Below, piece by piece: positions 27,666-37,196 of a stretch of DNA of 64,000 nucleotides (position 1 is its first letter; every line of letters begins with the position of its first letter). This DNA is from Hyphomicrobiales bacterium. Its GTDB lineage: Bacteria > Pseudomonadota > Alphaproteobacteria > Rhizobiales > Rhizobiaceae. The DNA lies in assembly GCA_900473185.1 (NCBI GenBank), contig UCKU01000003.1, positions 1 to 64,000 on the forward strand. Reading direction: 5' to 3'. Below the pieces are notes generated by a model. That model did not search any database. It worked only from the letters and a program-made list of their open reading frames with translations, and was not told the origin of the DNA. The translations under genes were made by a program, and so were the position numbers.

Positions 27666-27876
27666 GCCAACTCACAAATGCGGTCAATGGTGCCGCTCCT
27701 CGACGCGATTGACAGATCCGCCACAAGTGACGGGCCTAACGCCACCGACACGCCGAATCCAACGATTTCAATAGATTACAAATTGTCCATGTCGGAAAAT
27801 CGCCGCATTTCCTACACCTTGCCGTCGCAATTGGCTGAGACCTTGTCACTGTCAGGTGATGAGGAGGTGAACGGTC

Positions 27877-29406
27877 ATGAGCCTGTCTTTTCCGACGATG
27901 GCGGCAATCCGTTTCGGCTACGGGCTGCGGCCGGGCGAGGCCCCGCCGCAGACGAAGGATGATCTGATCGGGCAGGTGACGCGCGGCGCGGATGGCGTGC
28001 CGGGCTTTCCCGTCGGCGGTATCGAGGCGCGGCACACTGCGATCCTCGACCTGCAGGACAGGCTGAAGCAGATCCGGCAGGCCGACGGCGACGATCTCGA
28101 TCGCCGGCAGCAGCGTCGGCTTCTCCAGCGCCGGGCGCAGCTGCTCTTCCAGATGGATGCCAATGCGCGGCTGATGCAGGCGGTGCTTTCGCCCGATGGA
28201 TTCAACGAGCGGCTGGCCACTTTCTGGACTAATCATTTCTCCACGAGTGCTGCTAAAAGCCTGCCGATGCGGCTGATCGTGCCGCTCTACGAGGCCGAGG
28301 CGATCCGGCCCTATATGGGAGCCAAGTTTGCGACGCTGCTGCGCAGCGCCACCGAGCATCCCTCCATGCTGATCTATCTCGATCAGGCACAGTCGCTGGG
28401 GCCGGATTCCAAGGGCGGCATGCAGCGCAACAAGGGGCTGAACGAGAACCTCGGCCGCGAGCTTCTGGAGCTGCACACGCTCGGCGCGGGCAGTGGTTAT
28501 ACGCAGGCCGATGTGCGCTCGGCCGCCATGGTGCTGACCGGGCTGACCGTCGACCAGCAGGCCATGGAGACGGCTTTTCGTGCGCAGATCTCGGAGCCCG
28601 GTGCACATGAGGTGCTCGGCGTCAGCTATGGCGGGGCCAAGCGCACGCGCAAGGATTATCTCGCGATGCTCGACGATCTCGCGGTCAATCCAAAGACGGC
28701 CGAGCATATCAGCCGCAAGCTTGCGGTGCATTTCATCTCCGACCAGCCGCCGCAGGAGATCATCCAGGCCATGAGCGAGGCGTGGAAGAAGACGGATGGG
28801 GAACTGTCCGCCGTCTACCGCGCGATGCTCGACCATCCTGCCGCTTGGGCGGACGAGGGCGCCAAGGCGCGCCAGCCTTTCGATTACATCGTCACCGGTT
28901 TGCGGGCGCTGAACAGCGGTTCGGGAGTGGGCGATGTCGCGGCCTTCATGCAGGCCTATCAGCAGGACGATGCCGATAACGACGAGATGATGGCGATGCC
29001 GAAGAAGGATGCAGCGCCCGCCGCCGACGGGCAGGCGATGATGCAGGCGCCGCCGAGCCCCGAGGACGAGGCGCGCATCAAGCGGCGCAAAGCTTTCCAG
29101 ATGGCGCGCGCGCTCGGGCAGGGCGCTCTTCGCCGCATGGGCCAGCCGACATGGCTGCCGCCGAGCCCGGCCGGTTTCGAGGAGAGTTTTTCTGCCTGGA
29201 TTACAGCAAGCGAGCTTTCGGAGCGGCTGTCCTGGGCGCGCCGCGCCAGTGCCCAGTTCGGCAAGGATGTCGATCCGCGTGAATTTCTGAAGGCGACGCT
29301 TGCGGACGCTGCCCGCGACGAGACGATCCGTATCGTTTCCCAGGCGCCGAACAGGCTGAGCGGGCTGACGCTGGTGCTCGCTTCGCCCGAATTTAACCGC
29401 CGATAG
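27877..29406 (+). CDS. DUF1800 family protein
   Basis: A 509-residue protein of the DUF1800 family (AAIRFGYGLRPGE near the N-terminus; FWTNHFS; GRELLELHTLGAGSGYTQAD, the most conserved stretch; SRKLAVHFISDQPP). ATG 27877 follows GAGGAGGTG. It is followed 9 bp later by a DUF1501 gene; DUF1800-DUF1501 pairs are common in bacteria, with the DUF1501 member exported by Tat. The biochemical role is unknown. A Met/Asp-rich linker lies around residues 360-390. Confidence 0.88.
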   Translation: MSLSFPTMAAIRFGYGLRPGEAPPQTKDDLIGQVTRGADGVPGFPVGGIEARHTAILDLQDRLKQIRQADGDDLDRRQQRRLLQRRAQLLFQMDANARLMQAVLSPDGFNERLATFWTNHFSTSAAKSLPMRLIVPLYEAEAIRPYMGAKFATLLRSATEHPSMLIYLDQAQSLGPDSKGGMQRNKGLNENLGRELLELHTLGAGSGYTQADVRSAAMVLTGLTVDQQAMETAFRAQISEPGAHEVLGVSYGGAKRTRKDYLAMLDDLAVNPKTAEHISRKLAVHFISDQPPQEIIQAMSEAWKKTDGELSAVYRAMLDHPAAWADEGAKARQPFDYIVTGLRALNSGSGVGDVAAFMQAYQQDDADNDEMMAMPKKDAAPAADGQAMMQAPPSPEDEARIKRRKAFQMARALGQGALRRMGQPTWLPPSPAGFEESFSAWITASELSERLSWARRASAQFGKDVDPREFLKATLADAARDETIRIVSQAPNRLSGLTLVLASPEFNRR

Positions 29407-29415
29407 GAGCCCGTC

Positions 29416-30588
29416 ATGACAGAGTTTATGCTTTCACGCCGTGATTTTCTGACATCGGCTTGCTGCCTTGCCGCAGCCCCCATTTTCACACCAGTCACCT
29501 TTGCGGCCATGCCCGGCGATAAGCGCTTCGTGACGATCGTGCTGCGCGGCGCGATGGACGGGCTCGATCTGGTGCAGCCCTATGGCGACGCCGGTTTTGC
29601 GGCCTTGCGCCCCACGCTGTCACTGACGCCGGACAAGGGGCTTCTCGATCTCGACGGGCATTTCGGCCTCAATCCGGCGGCCGTCGATCTCATGCCGCTG
29701 TGGAAGGCGAAAGAGCTTGCCTTCGTGCATGCCGTCTCCACACCTTATCGCGACCAGCGCAGCCATTTCGATGGGCAAGACATGCTGGAATCCGGTGGTG
29801 AGCATGTGGCCGAGGAGAAGACCGGCTGGTTGAACCGGGCGCTTGCCGTCATCCCGCGCTCGGATGCGAGGAAGGCGATCGACGTCAACACATCCACCGA
29901 GCTGATCCTGACCGGGCCGAACAATGTCGATGTCTGGGCCTCAGACTCCAATCTCGAGCCGGCCAAGGACGAGATGCAGTTCCTGATGCGGCTCTATGCC
30001 GGCGATCCGGCTTTCGCGAAAGCAATGGACGAGGCGATGCGGGCAAACAGCGCCTCCATGATGGCCGAACCCTCCGGCCAGCGCGGCGAGAAGATCACCG
30101 ATGTGGCGGCCCTTGCCGGCAATATGCTGAAGGGCGATTACCGCATCGCCAGCTTCTCGATTACCGGCTGGGATACGCATGTCGGCCAGTTCGGCCAGTT
30201 CAAGCGGCCGGTGCAGGATCTGGCGCAGGCGATCACGACGCTGAAAGCCACGATGGGCGCCGATCTCTGGTCGAAAACGGTGGTGCTCGCCATGACGGAA
30301 TTCGGCCGCACCGTGCGTGAAAACGGCTCCGGTGGCACGGATCACGGCACGGGCGGCTGCGCGGTGCTTGCGGGCGGGGCAATTGACGGCGGGCGTATTC
30401 TTGGCAGATGGCCGGGGCTTGCCGATGGTACGCTGCTCGATGACCGCGACCTGATGCCGACGGCGGATGTGCGGGAGCTGGCGGCGGCGATGCTCTACCG
30501 GCAATTCGATGTGTCGGCGGAGGATCTGACGGGGAAGATTTTTCCGGGGCTGAGCTTCGACAAGGGCTCGCAGTTTTTGCGGGGGTGA
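29416..30588 (+). CDS. DUF1501 family protein, Tat-exported
   Basis: A 390-residue protein with a twin-arginine signal (LSRRDFLTSACCLAAAPIF). The mature part has DUF1501 features: VTIVLRGAMDGLDLVQPYGD, YRDQRSHFDGQDMLESG, and MTEFGRTVRENGSGGTDHG, which places His and Asp residues as in the alkaline-phosphatase/sulfatase-like superfamily. It is paired with the upstream DUF1800 gene. The substrate is unknown. Confidence 0.9.
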   Translation: MTEFMLSRRDFLTSACCLAAAPIFTPVTFAAMPGDKRFVTIVLRGAMDGLDLVQPYGDAGFAALRPTLSLTPDKGLLDLDGHFGLNPAAVDLMPLWKAKELAFVHAVSTPYRDQRSHFDGQDMLESGGEHVAEEKTGWLNRALAVIPRSDARKAIDVNTSTELILTGPNNVDVWASDSNLEPAKDEMQFLMRLYAGDPAFAKAMDEAMRANSASMMAEPSGQRGEKITDVAALAGNMLKGDYRIASFSITGWDTHVGQFGQFKRPVQDLAQAITTLKATMGADLWSKTVVLAMTEFGRTVRENGSGGTDHGTGGCAVLAGGAIDGGRILGRWPGLADGTLLDDRDLMPTADVRELAAAMLYRQFDVSAEDLTGKIFPGLSFDKGSQFLRG

Positions 30589-30598
30589 GGTGCTCTCA

Positions 30599-30643
30599 TC
30601 CTCCCTCATCAAGCCAGTTGGCAACTGACTTGATGAGGGAGGA
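30599..30643. terminator. Long inverted repeat, probable bidirectional terminator
   Basis: Arms of 15 bases (30599-30613 and 30629-30643) are perfectly complementary, and the centre contains a further palindrome CAGTTG-G-CAACTG. The whole makes a stem of about 22 bp with one mismatch between the convergent DUF1501 and membrane-protein genes. It lacks a long T-tract. Confidence 0.6.
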
Positions 30644-30681
30644 TGGGGAGGCCGCTCGCTCAAGCAGAGGCCTCACATTCC

Positions 30682-31269
30682 TCAAATGAAATCATACAGC
30701 CGGAAGATCCACGTGATCTGGTAGATGAGCCCGGCGCTCACAAACACCGCATGAAACCGTCGGTTCGCGGTCCAGGCCGCAATAATACACAGCACGATAT
30801 AGACGGCATTGCGCGCCGGATATTCCCACCCGAGTGCCACCAGATACGCCTTGCCCTTCAACAGCGTATCCAAAAAATCCACCACATAAGTCACGGCCAG
30901 CATGCCGAAAAACCATCTGCGCCTCGAGATGAAATATTCCTCGTAGCCGCCGTAATCCTCGATCGTCGTCGGGAAGATCAGCACGCAGAGGAAGAAGAAG
31001 AGGCAGCAGAAACTGATCAAGAAAAGGTAGACGCCGAAGGAGATGACGGCGAGCGATTGCAGGCGATATTCCCACCACCAGAAATGGATGATGAACAGGA
31101 ACATTGAGGCGACCCAGCCTAGATGCACCCAGTAGACCCTGAATTTGCCGGGCGACTGCACGATGCCGCCGAGGCCGGTCAGCAGGCGGGCGAGCGAGAG
31201 GCCGATCACCATCGACATCACGGTGCGGATGTAGACGTAGACTTCCGGTGTCGCGGCCGCTTGCATCAT
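30682..31269 (-). CDS. Integral membrane protein of unknown function
   Basis: A 195-residue hydrophobic protein with about five helices (TVMSMVIGLSLARLLTGLGG, WVASMFLFIIHFWWWEYRL, FLISFCCLFFFLCVLIF, and two near the C-terminus). ATG 31269 lies one base after the thioesterase stop with GGAG upstream, so it is coupled to that gene. The frame extends upstream through the thioesterase gene, but that part is a shadow. I do not recognise the family. Confidence 0.7.
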   Translation of the reverse strand: MMQAAATPEVYVYIRTVMSMVIGLSLARLLTGLGGIVQSPGKFRVYWVHLGWVASMFLFIIHFWWWEYRLQSLAVISFGVYLFLISFCCLFFFLCVLIFPTTIEDYGGYEEYFISRRRWFFGMLAVTYVVDFLDTLLKGKAYLVALGWEYPARNAVYIVLCIIAAWTANRRFHAVFVSAGLIYQITWIFRLYDFI

Positions 31270-31270
31270 C

Positions 31271-31657
31271 TCACTCCTGCGGGACGACCTTGGGTTTGCC
31301 GTCCTCGTCGAGTGCGACCATGATGAAGGTGCCGGCGGTGACTTTTTCCTGCTGATTGTAGCGCGAGCGGTGCGCCCAGGCTTCCACGCGCAGCGTGATC
31401 GAGGTGCGCCCGACGCGCTCCACATGGGTATAGATGGACAGCGTATCGCCGATCTTGACCGGCAGTTCGAAGGCCATTTCCTTGACCGCCGCCGTCACCA
31501 CACGACCCCTGGCGCGCTCCGCGGCGCGGATGCCGCTTGCCAGGTCCATCTGCGCCATGACCCAGCCGCCGAAGATATCGCCGGCCGGATTGGCGTCTCC
31601 GGGCATGGCGAGCGTACGTAGCGTCAGTTCGCCTGTTGGCTTGGCGGCATCGGTCAT
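31271..31657 (-). CDS. Acyl-CoA thioesterase, YciA-like
   Basis: A 128-residue hotdog-fold thioesterase. The motif NPAGDIFGGWVMAQMDLASG carries the catalytic Asp of the YciA/BACH group, and VEAWAHRSRYNQQEKVTAGT follows. ATG 31657 is preferred over one 10 codons upstream, based on the GGAG site and family length. It hydrolyses acyl-CoA to free acid and CoA. It is followed by a coupled membrane protein. Confidence 0.9.
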   Translation of the reverse strand: MTDAAKPTGELTLRTLAMPGDANPAGDIFGGWVMAQMDLASGIRAAERARGRVVTAAVKEMAFELPVKIGDTLSIYTHVERVGRTSITLRVEAWAHRSRYNQQEKVTAGTFIMVALDEDGKPKVVPQE

Positions 31658-31955
31658 CAGGGGCTCTCCGTTTGGCCGGTGATTCATCTGGAATCACCCT
31701 AATGCAAAGGCCAGCCGGTGGGAAAGAGCGCAAAAACACTGGTTTGCGCGGCGCCTGCAAAAAATATCAGGCGGCTGTAGAAGAATCTCAACCGTTAAAA
31801 TTCGGTTCGAATTCAAATGCTTGATCTTGCAGCGGGGCTGCGCCCGATTGCCTCACGTAGCGTTATTTAACCACATTCTAATCAAGCTTTACCGTCCGGT
31901 AAGCGGCTCACATCAGTATCTGATGATTGTCACACATGAGAGCCGCCGGAACCCC

Positions 31956-33776
31956 ATGCGCAACATCAGGATTTCAACCCGCCTCTACAGCCTCGTCGCC
32001 TTCGCGCTTGCCGTGCTTGCCGCAACGATGATCTTCTTCCTCAACTATTCCTATCGGGAGCTGGAAGCCGAGCGCAAAGCCGGGCTGGCGCAGATGGATG
32101 CGACCGCGCTCGCCATCTTCGACAAATATTACAAGCTGGAGCAGGCGGGCACGATGACCCGCGAGCAGGCGCAGACGGCAGCCAAGGAAGTGATCGCTTC
32201 CATGCGCTATGGCGGCGGCACCGGCTATTTCTGGATCAACGATATGCATCCTGTCATGGTGATGCATCCGGTCAAGCCTGAGCTCAACGGCACGGACCTG
32301 ACGCAGAACAAGGATCCGAACGGCAAGTTCCTGTTCGTCGAATTCGTCAATACGGTGAAGGCGAGCGGGCAGGGTTTCGTGGACTATTACTGGCCGAAGC
32401 CAGGCGCCGACCAGCCGGTGCTGAAATACTCGCATGTGGCGGGCTTTCAGCCCTGGGGCTGGATCGTCGGCACCGGCGTCTATTCGGATGACCTTGCAGC
32501 GCTCTATCGCCAGAACGCGATCTGGACGGCTGTGGTCGGTCTCATCGGCGCGCTCATTACCCTTGCCATCGCCTATGCGATCGTGCGCAGCGTGACGGCG
32601 CCGGTTGCGCGCCTGAAGGCGGCGATGAATGCGATTGCCGATGAGAATGCGAGCGTCGATATCACGGATGCCGACAGGCGCGACGAGATCGGCCAGATGG
32701 CGAAATCGCTGATCGTACTGCGTGACTCCGTTGCCGAGCGCGCCGAGTTGCGCGTTCGCGAAGACGAGCGCCAGCGGGAGATCGAAGGCGAAAGGCGCGG
32801 CAACGAGGCGAGCCTGCGCTCTTCCTCCGAACGTCAGACGGCGGCGATGCACGCGCTCGGCGCTGGGCTGGAGCGGCTTGCTGCCGGCGACCTGACGGTT
32901 GCGATCGACGATCTCGGCCAGGATTATGCGAAGCTCCGCTCCGACTTCAACGCGGCGGTCGATGCGCTTAACGGCGTCATCCATGCGATCGCGGAATCCA
33001 GCCACATCGTCAATGACAGCGCCCGGGACATCAGCGATGCGACCGGCAATCTTTCCAAGCGCACCGAGCAGCAGGCCGCAGCGCTCGAAGAGACCGCAGC
33101 CGCTCTCGACGAGATCACCGCCACAGTTCGCACCGCCTCCGAACGCGCCAACGAGGCGCGAACCATGGTGGCGGAGACGAAGACAAGTGCAGGGAAATCC
33201 GGCGAGATCGTCCGCAATGCGGTCTCGGCCATGAGCCGCATCGAGGATAGCTCCAGCCGCATCAACCAGATCATCGGCGTCATCGACGAGATTGCCTTCC
33301 AGACGAACCTTCTGGCGCTCAACGCCGGCGTGGAAGCGGCGCGTGCGGGCGAAGCCGGCCGCGGTTTCGCGGTCGTTGCGCAGGAAGTACGCGAGCTCGC
33401 CCAACGCTCGGCCAATGCGGCGAAGGAGATCAAGACGCTGATTTCGAGCTCGGCAGCCGAAGTCGAAGGCGGCGTGGCGCTGGTGCGCTCCACCGGCGAT
33501 GCGCTGGTCGAGATCGAGGCGCTGGTCAACCGCGTCAATGCCCATGTCGACTCGATTGCGACGGCCGCCCGCGAACAGGCAACCGGGCTGCATGAGATCA
33601 ATACCTCCGTCAACCACATGGACCAGATGACCCAGCAGAATGCCGCTATGGTCGAAGAGACCACGGCGGCGAGCCAGACGCTGGCGGAGGAAAGCCAGCA
33701 GCTGCGGACGTTGTTGTCGAAATTCCGCCTGCGCGACCAGACGGGGCAGGGTGCGCGATACGGCCGGGCTGCTTGA
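31956..33776 (+). CDS. Methyl-accepting chemotaxis protein with sCache_2 sensor
   Basis: A 606-residue chemoreceptor. A helix at about 10-30 is followed by a periplasmic single-Cache sensor ([38 protein letters not shown]), a second helix (about 190-210), a HAMP domain ([20 protein letters not shown]) and a cytoplasmic signalling coiled coil whose tip is [20 protein letters not shown]. The sensor type is the same as in the MctS kinase, suggesting small organic acids as ligands. No C-terminal CheR-binding pentapeptide is seen. ATG 31956 is chosen because it directly precedes the first helix. Confidence 0.92.
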   Translation: MRNIRISTRLYSLVAFALAVLAATMIFFLNYSYRELEAERKAGLAQMDATALAIFDKYYKLEQAGTMTREQAQTAAKEVIASMRYGGGTGYFWINDMHPVMVMHPVKPELNGTDLTQNKDPNGKFLFVEFVNTVKASGQGFVDYYWPKPGADQPVLKYSHVAGFQPWGWIVGTGVYSDDLAALYRQNAIWTAVVGLIGALITLAIAYAIVRSVTAPVARLKAAMNAIADENASVDITDADRRDEIGQMAKSLIVLRDSVAERAELRVREDERQREIEGERRGNEASLRSSSERQTAAMHALGAGLERLAAGDLTVAIDDLGQDYAKLRSDFNAAVDALNGVIHAIAESSHIVNDSARDISDATGNLSKRTEQQAAALEETAAALDEITATVRTASERANEARTMVAETKTSAGKSGEIVRNAVSAMSRIEDSSSRINQIIGVIDEIAFQTNLLALNAGVEAARAGEAGRGFAVVAQEVRELAQRSANAAKEIKTLISSSAAEVEGGVALVRSTGDALVEIEALVNRVNAHVDSIATAAREQATGLHEINTSVNHMDQMTQQNAAMVEETTAASQTLAEESQQLRTLLSKFRLRDQTGQGARYGRAA

Positions 33777-33800
33777 CAGGCTGGTGACGATCTGACGAGA

Positions 33801-33836
33801 AGGGCCGTGGCATTGCTGCCGCGGCCCTTTGTTTTT
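33801..33836 (+). terminator. Intrinsic terminator after the chemoreceptor gene
   Basis: AGGGCCGTGGCA (33801-33812) pairs with TGCCGCGGCCCT (one G-T pair, short loop) and is followed by TTGTTTTT. It lies about 25 bases past the stop. It also sits just past the end of the truncated gene on the other strand. Confidence 0.8.
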
Positions 33837-33850
33837 CCTCCGACAGCAGA

Positions 33851-34048
33851 TCAGGCTTGCTCAAAGCCCGGTGTCGTCATCCGCTCGAGCTCTTCGTCAT
33901 TCTTGCCGGACATGATCCCGGCGAGCGAAGTGGCGATGACATTAGAGGCATAGAGGGATGCGACCTCATCCATATCGGCTTTGGCTGCGAGAGCCTGCCG
34001 GAAAAAGCGTTCATAGCGTTCGAATAGTTTGCTTACCGCTGCTTCCAT
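33851..34048 (-). pseudogene. Truncated NTF2/SnoaL-like gene remnant
   Basis: A 65-codon ORF beginning MEAAVSKLFERYERFFRQAL with MDEVASLYASNVIATSLAGI. It looks like the N-terminal half of a SnoaL-like polyketide-cyclase-fold protein of about 140 residues. The frame stops after the sequence FEQA, and the region beyond is the chemoreceptor terminator, so the C-terminal beta sheet is missing. Truncation is inferred from memory of family length. It could also be an intact small gene. Confidence 0.45.
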
Positions 34049-34181
34049 CGGCGGCTTTCCTGACTATGGACCGGGCTCATGGTACGATAGTTATGGTTCT
34101 AGCCGAGGATGCCAACAGGTCCGAAAACAACGACCAGCATTTGCCGGATCGCCAGAACTCAATCGGCAATCAGTTGCGACA

Positions 34182-34565
34182 CTATAGACGGGTCGGAGTG
34201 CCCTGGTGGAAGAGCATCTGCCATCGCCGTCCATCGTGTTTCCAGATGGAGCTGCGCAGCACATGCCGCTCCGATCCATCCGCTTGTCGGCGCCAGGTGC
34301 GATAGGTCAGCAGGGCAGCGTCGGCTGAAATCGGCGTCAAGGCATAGTCGCCGGAATGCAGTTCGCTGTTGTCGGTGCTGTCGTCTTCCTGCAGCAGAAG
34401 CCCGATCATAACGTCGCGGCGATAGACTGTTCCCGATGCACCGAATTCGCCAAATCCATCCGCCAGCAGGTCTTCCAGAGCTTCGCGGGAGCGACGTATC
34501 TCCGGCCGATGAAGGGCTTCTTCAAGCGCGCGGAGGTCTTCTATGCGGATTTCGGGTGGGGTCAT
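34182..34565 (-). CDS. DUF4440/NTF2-like protein
   Basis: A 127-residue protein with the cystatin-like fold pattern of DUF4440: an N-terminal helix (IRIEDLRALEEALHRPEIRR), LEDLLADGFGEFGASGTVYR, and a C-terminal strand pair ending SSIWKHDGRRWQMLFHQGTP. ATG 34565 is chosen because the upstream extension is not family-like. Proteins of this kind may be enzymes or immunity-like binding proteins; its role is unknown. Confidence 0.8.
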   Translation of the reverse strand: MTPPEIRIEDLRALEEALHRPEIRRSREALEDLLADGFGEFGASGTVYRRDVMIGLLLQEDDSTDNSELHSGDYALTPISADAALLTYRTWRRQADGSERHVLRSSIWKHDGRRWQMLFHQGTPTRL

Positions 34566-34792
34566 AGGGTCTGTGCCTCTCGAAGTTTGCCGGAAAGCTA
34601 GAGCAGGCCGGCTCATGGCAACAGCTCTTATGTGCTGGGACACGTTTTAATACCGCGGTGTGGAGATACCTCTCTAACGAGTGCGAACGCTCGCGATCAG
34701 CCAATCTCCACACGTAAAGCTTTCATTCACCGTTTTTAATTAAATTTGAATCGAGGTTTTCCGATCACAGGCCGCATGCGGAAGCGATAAGT

Positions 34793-36151
34793 ATGGCGTT
34801 TCTTTCCCTTCTCCGGCGTACCGCCCTGCCAATTCTGCTTTCCACGGCGTTGACGACCTGTTCGATCAGCGATGGGCTGGTGCCGCCTGAGAATGTCGAT
34901 AGCAGCACGCGCGTCAGCTCCATTTCGCCCGCGCGGGGCGGGGCCGTGCGCATGGCGCCGGTCCAGAGCCAGCAACCCTATCCCGCCGCCAGCGCGCCTG
35001 TTGGCAACACACAGGGACAGATCGACTATCTCGATACGCCGAACCTTGCCGGATCAGGCCATCAGATGCGCGCGCCGGTGCAGCAACCGATGCCCATGGC
35101 CACGCCGCAGCAGGGGCAGCGACGCCTGCCCATGATCGACAGTGACGAGGCGCTCGCCCAGCAGAGCCAGCAGCGAGAAGCATCCAACGGCAACTGGGGT
35201 GGCGTGAAGCCGCTCGCCATTCCCCAGGGCGGCGTCAACATGGATGAGGAGCTCGGCGCCGGGCCGGGCAATCAGCCGGTCGTCGGCCTGGCACAAGAGC
35301 AACAGCAGCAGATCGCCGAGGGCAATGCCACCGAACCCGTTGTCGACGGCATTGGCACGGATAATCCCACGCAGCTGAACCGGCGGAACATGCCGCAGCC
35401 GGTCGCGGCCAGCCAGATGAGCCGTCAGCCGATGCGCGCTGCCGGCGGTGGCGCCCGGACCTGGAACGACGGCAGCCCGGTTCTGGCGCCGACGCGCGTG
35501 CCCGAGGAGGACGAGCCCGAGCAAGTCGCCATGCTGCGGCCGAACAATCCCATGATGAGCGAGCCGGCAGCGCCCGTCGATCCCGGCGTCATGCCGTCTT
35601 CTGAACTGTCATGCCGGCGCGAGCTGAAGCGCATGGGCGTGATCTTCGAGGATCGCCCGCCAATCTCCAACGGGCCGGCCTGCCAGGTGCCATACCCGGT
35701 TTCGCTCCAAGGCCTTTCCGGCAATATCGGCGTCAAGCCGGCGGTGATCCTGAACTGCCAGGTCACGCTCGCCTTCGCCAAATGGGTGAAGAACGAACTC
35801 GCGCCATCGGCCCGCTTCCGTTACTGGACCGGCATCAGAACCATCGAGCCGCTCGGCGGCTACTCCTGCCGGCGCATGAACAACAGCCGCCAGAGATACA
35901 ATCCGATTTCGGAACATGCGAAGGGCAACGCCATCGATGTCGGCAAGTTCGTGCTGAAGGACGGCCATGAGATCGACGTGCGCAAAAAGGGCCTGTTCTC
36001 CTTCCGCGAAGGGCGCCTGCTGAAGGCCGTGCGCACCGACAGCTGCAATTATTTCACAACGGTGCTTGGCCCGGGCTACAATCCCGAACACTGGAACCAT
36101 TTCCACTTCGATCTCATGTCGCGCAGGGGCGGAAGAGCCGTCTGCAAATAG
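34793..36151 (+). CDS. Extensin-like family exported protein
   Basis: A 452-residue protein. The first 25 residues are a signal sequence, with a Cys at about 23 that is not in a good lipobox. Residues 30-265 are low-complexity, rich in Pro, Gln and Met. The C-terminal part (about 270-452) is the extensin-like domain: CRRELKRMGVIFEDRPPISN, GIRTIEPLGGYSCRRMNNS, ISEHAKGNAIDVGKFVL and PEHWNHFHFDL. The His/Asp pattern SEHAKGNAID and HWNHFHFD resembles M15/LAS-type zinc peptidases, so a cell-wall peptidase role is possible. Confidence 0.88.
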   Translation: MAFLSLLRRTALPILLSTALTTCSISDGLVPPENVDSSTRVSSISPARGGAVRMAPVQSQQPYPAASAPVGNTQGQIDYLDTPNLAGSGHQMRAPVQQPMPMATPQQGQRRLPMIDSDEALAQQSQQREASNGNWGGVKPLAIPQGGVNMDEELGAGPGNQPVVGLAQEQQQQIAEGNATEPVVDGIGTDNPTQLNRRNMPQPVAASQMSRQPMRAAGGGARTWNDGSPVLAPTRVPEEDEPEQVAMLRPNNPMMSEPAAPVDPGVMPSSELSCRRELKRMGVIFEDRPPISNGPACQVPYPVSLQGLSGNIGVKPAVILNCQVTLAFAKWVKNELAPSARFRYWTGIRTIEPLGGYSCRRMNNSRQRYNPISEHAKGNAIDVGKFVLKDGHEIDVRKKGLFSFREGRLLKAVRTDSCNYFTTVLGPGYNPEHWNHFHFDLMSRRGGRAVCK

Positions 36152-36361
36152 GTGGAGATTACCGGAAGGTCTGCGTCTCTTTGATCAGGCCAACATCCAG
36201 TCTATTCATTCGAAGCGGATTTTCTAAAATAGAGGTTCAGAACACAGTATTTCATCCAAATCACGCCGGAGTATAATCCAATTCATTATTCCGGAGCGAG
36301 AACAAGTATGTTAGGGTCATATGGAGAAACTGTCCTGTGCAAGGTGCTCTCGGAGAGTTAA

Positions 36362-36970
36362 TTGCTAGAATTTATCTCTTTATCCACTTTGAAAGACTTC
36401 CTGGATGTCTTGTCAAAGACAAAAGAGCTGATTGGTCAAAGAAAAAGTAAAAAATTACGTCTTTTTGAGGATGTCGTCGATCCGATTTTCCGCGCGCTGC
36501 AGCCAGTAGTTGAGGATTACATTACTCTTTTCGCAACAACTTTGCGGGATGTGAGTGCTGCAAGAACGACATCCGAATTTAATATCGCACTGGATAATCT
36601 TAGATTTGCCCGTGCCAAACTATTTTCAACGAGAGCCGAGATACGTGCATTAACGGCAGAGACAATGAGTTTGAGCCACGACCGCGATCTCTACCGATTT
36701 CTGCGGTGTGTGGACAGCATCTTTTACAATGTGCGGATGGCTCCACAACAGAGCAAGATGTCTCGCTCTCTTGAAGTACAAGGACTTCTTGAGCTTTTGG
36801 CGGAAGACGACGACAACATATCACGCGAGTTTGCAGAAACATGTATCAGGAAAACACTGCGAGAAGTGGAAAATGGTTTCATCGATGCTGCCCAAGCTCA
36901 TGCGCGTATCCGGATCGAATCCCAAATCCATTTGATAGCAACCTTCAAAACTACTTCCGACGCACAATAG
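36362..36970 (+). CDS. Orphan helical protein in an AT-rich stretch
   Basis: A 202-residue protein with no recognised family. It is predicted largely alpha-helical (KDFLDVLSKTKELIGQRKSK, RFARAKLFSTRAEIRALTAE, SREFAETCIRKTLREVENGF) and lacks a signal peptide or membrane helix. The start is TTG 36362 with GGAGAG 4 bases upstream and an in-frame stop directly before it. Codon use and base composition are visibly more AT-rich than neighbours over about 36.15-37.19 kb, suggesting recent acquisition. Possible roles include host interaction or phage defence, but nothing in the sequence shows this. Confidence 0.6.
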   Translation: MLEFISLSTLKDFLDVLSKTKELIGQRKSKKLRLFEDVVDPIFRALQPVVEDYITLFATTLRDVSAARTTSEFNIALDNLRFARAKLFSTRAEIRALTAETMSLSHDRDLYRFLRCVDSIFYNVRMAPQQSKMSRSLEVQGLLELLAEDDDNISREFAETCIRKTLREVENGFIDAAQAHARIRIESQIHLIATFKTTSDAQ

Positions 36971-37196
36971 CATGTGGATTAGCGAGTAGCCTCAAATACC
37001 GGTGCGTTTTCACCTGAGTTGTTTGTTGGTTTCCCTCCATTCGGTTTCCGCTGTAAAAGGCTCTCCCAAATCTCAAGGTCATTCAATGCTCTTCGTTCGA
37101 AGATCGGAAACCGAATCTTGTTTAGACGTCTATTGTGGTTGGCGCGGTGGACGTCACACTGCTCCTGGTGTTTTGAACCTTTGATGATTGCGCGAC

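Noticed and set aside
31974..33617. Long minus-strand ORF (547 codons) opposite the chemoreceptor gene
   Set aside because: It has no family-like sequence, is dominated by His, Arg, Asp and Gly as expected for an antisense frame of GC-rich coding DNA, and the plus strand has a complete chemoreceptor.
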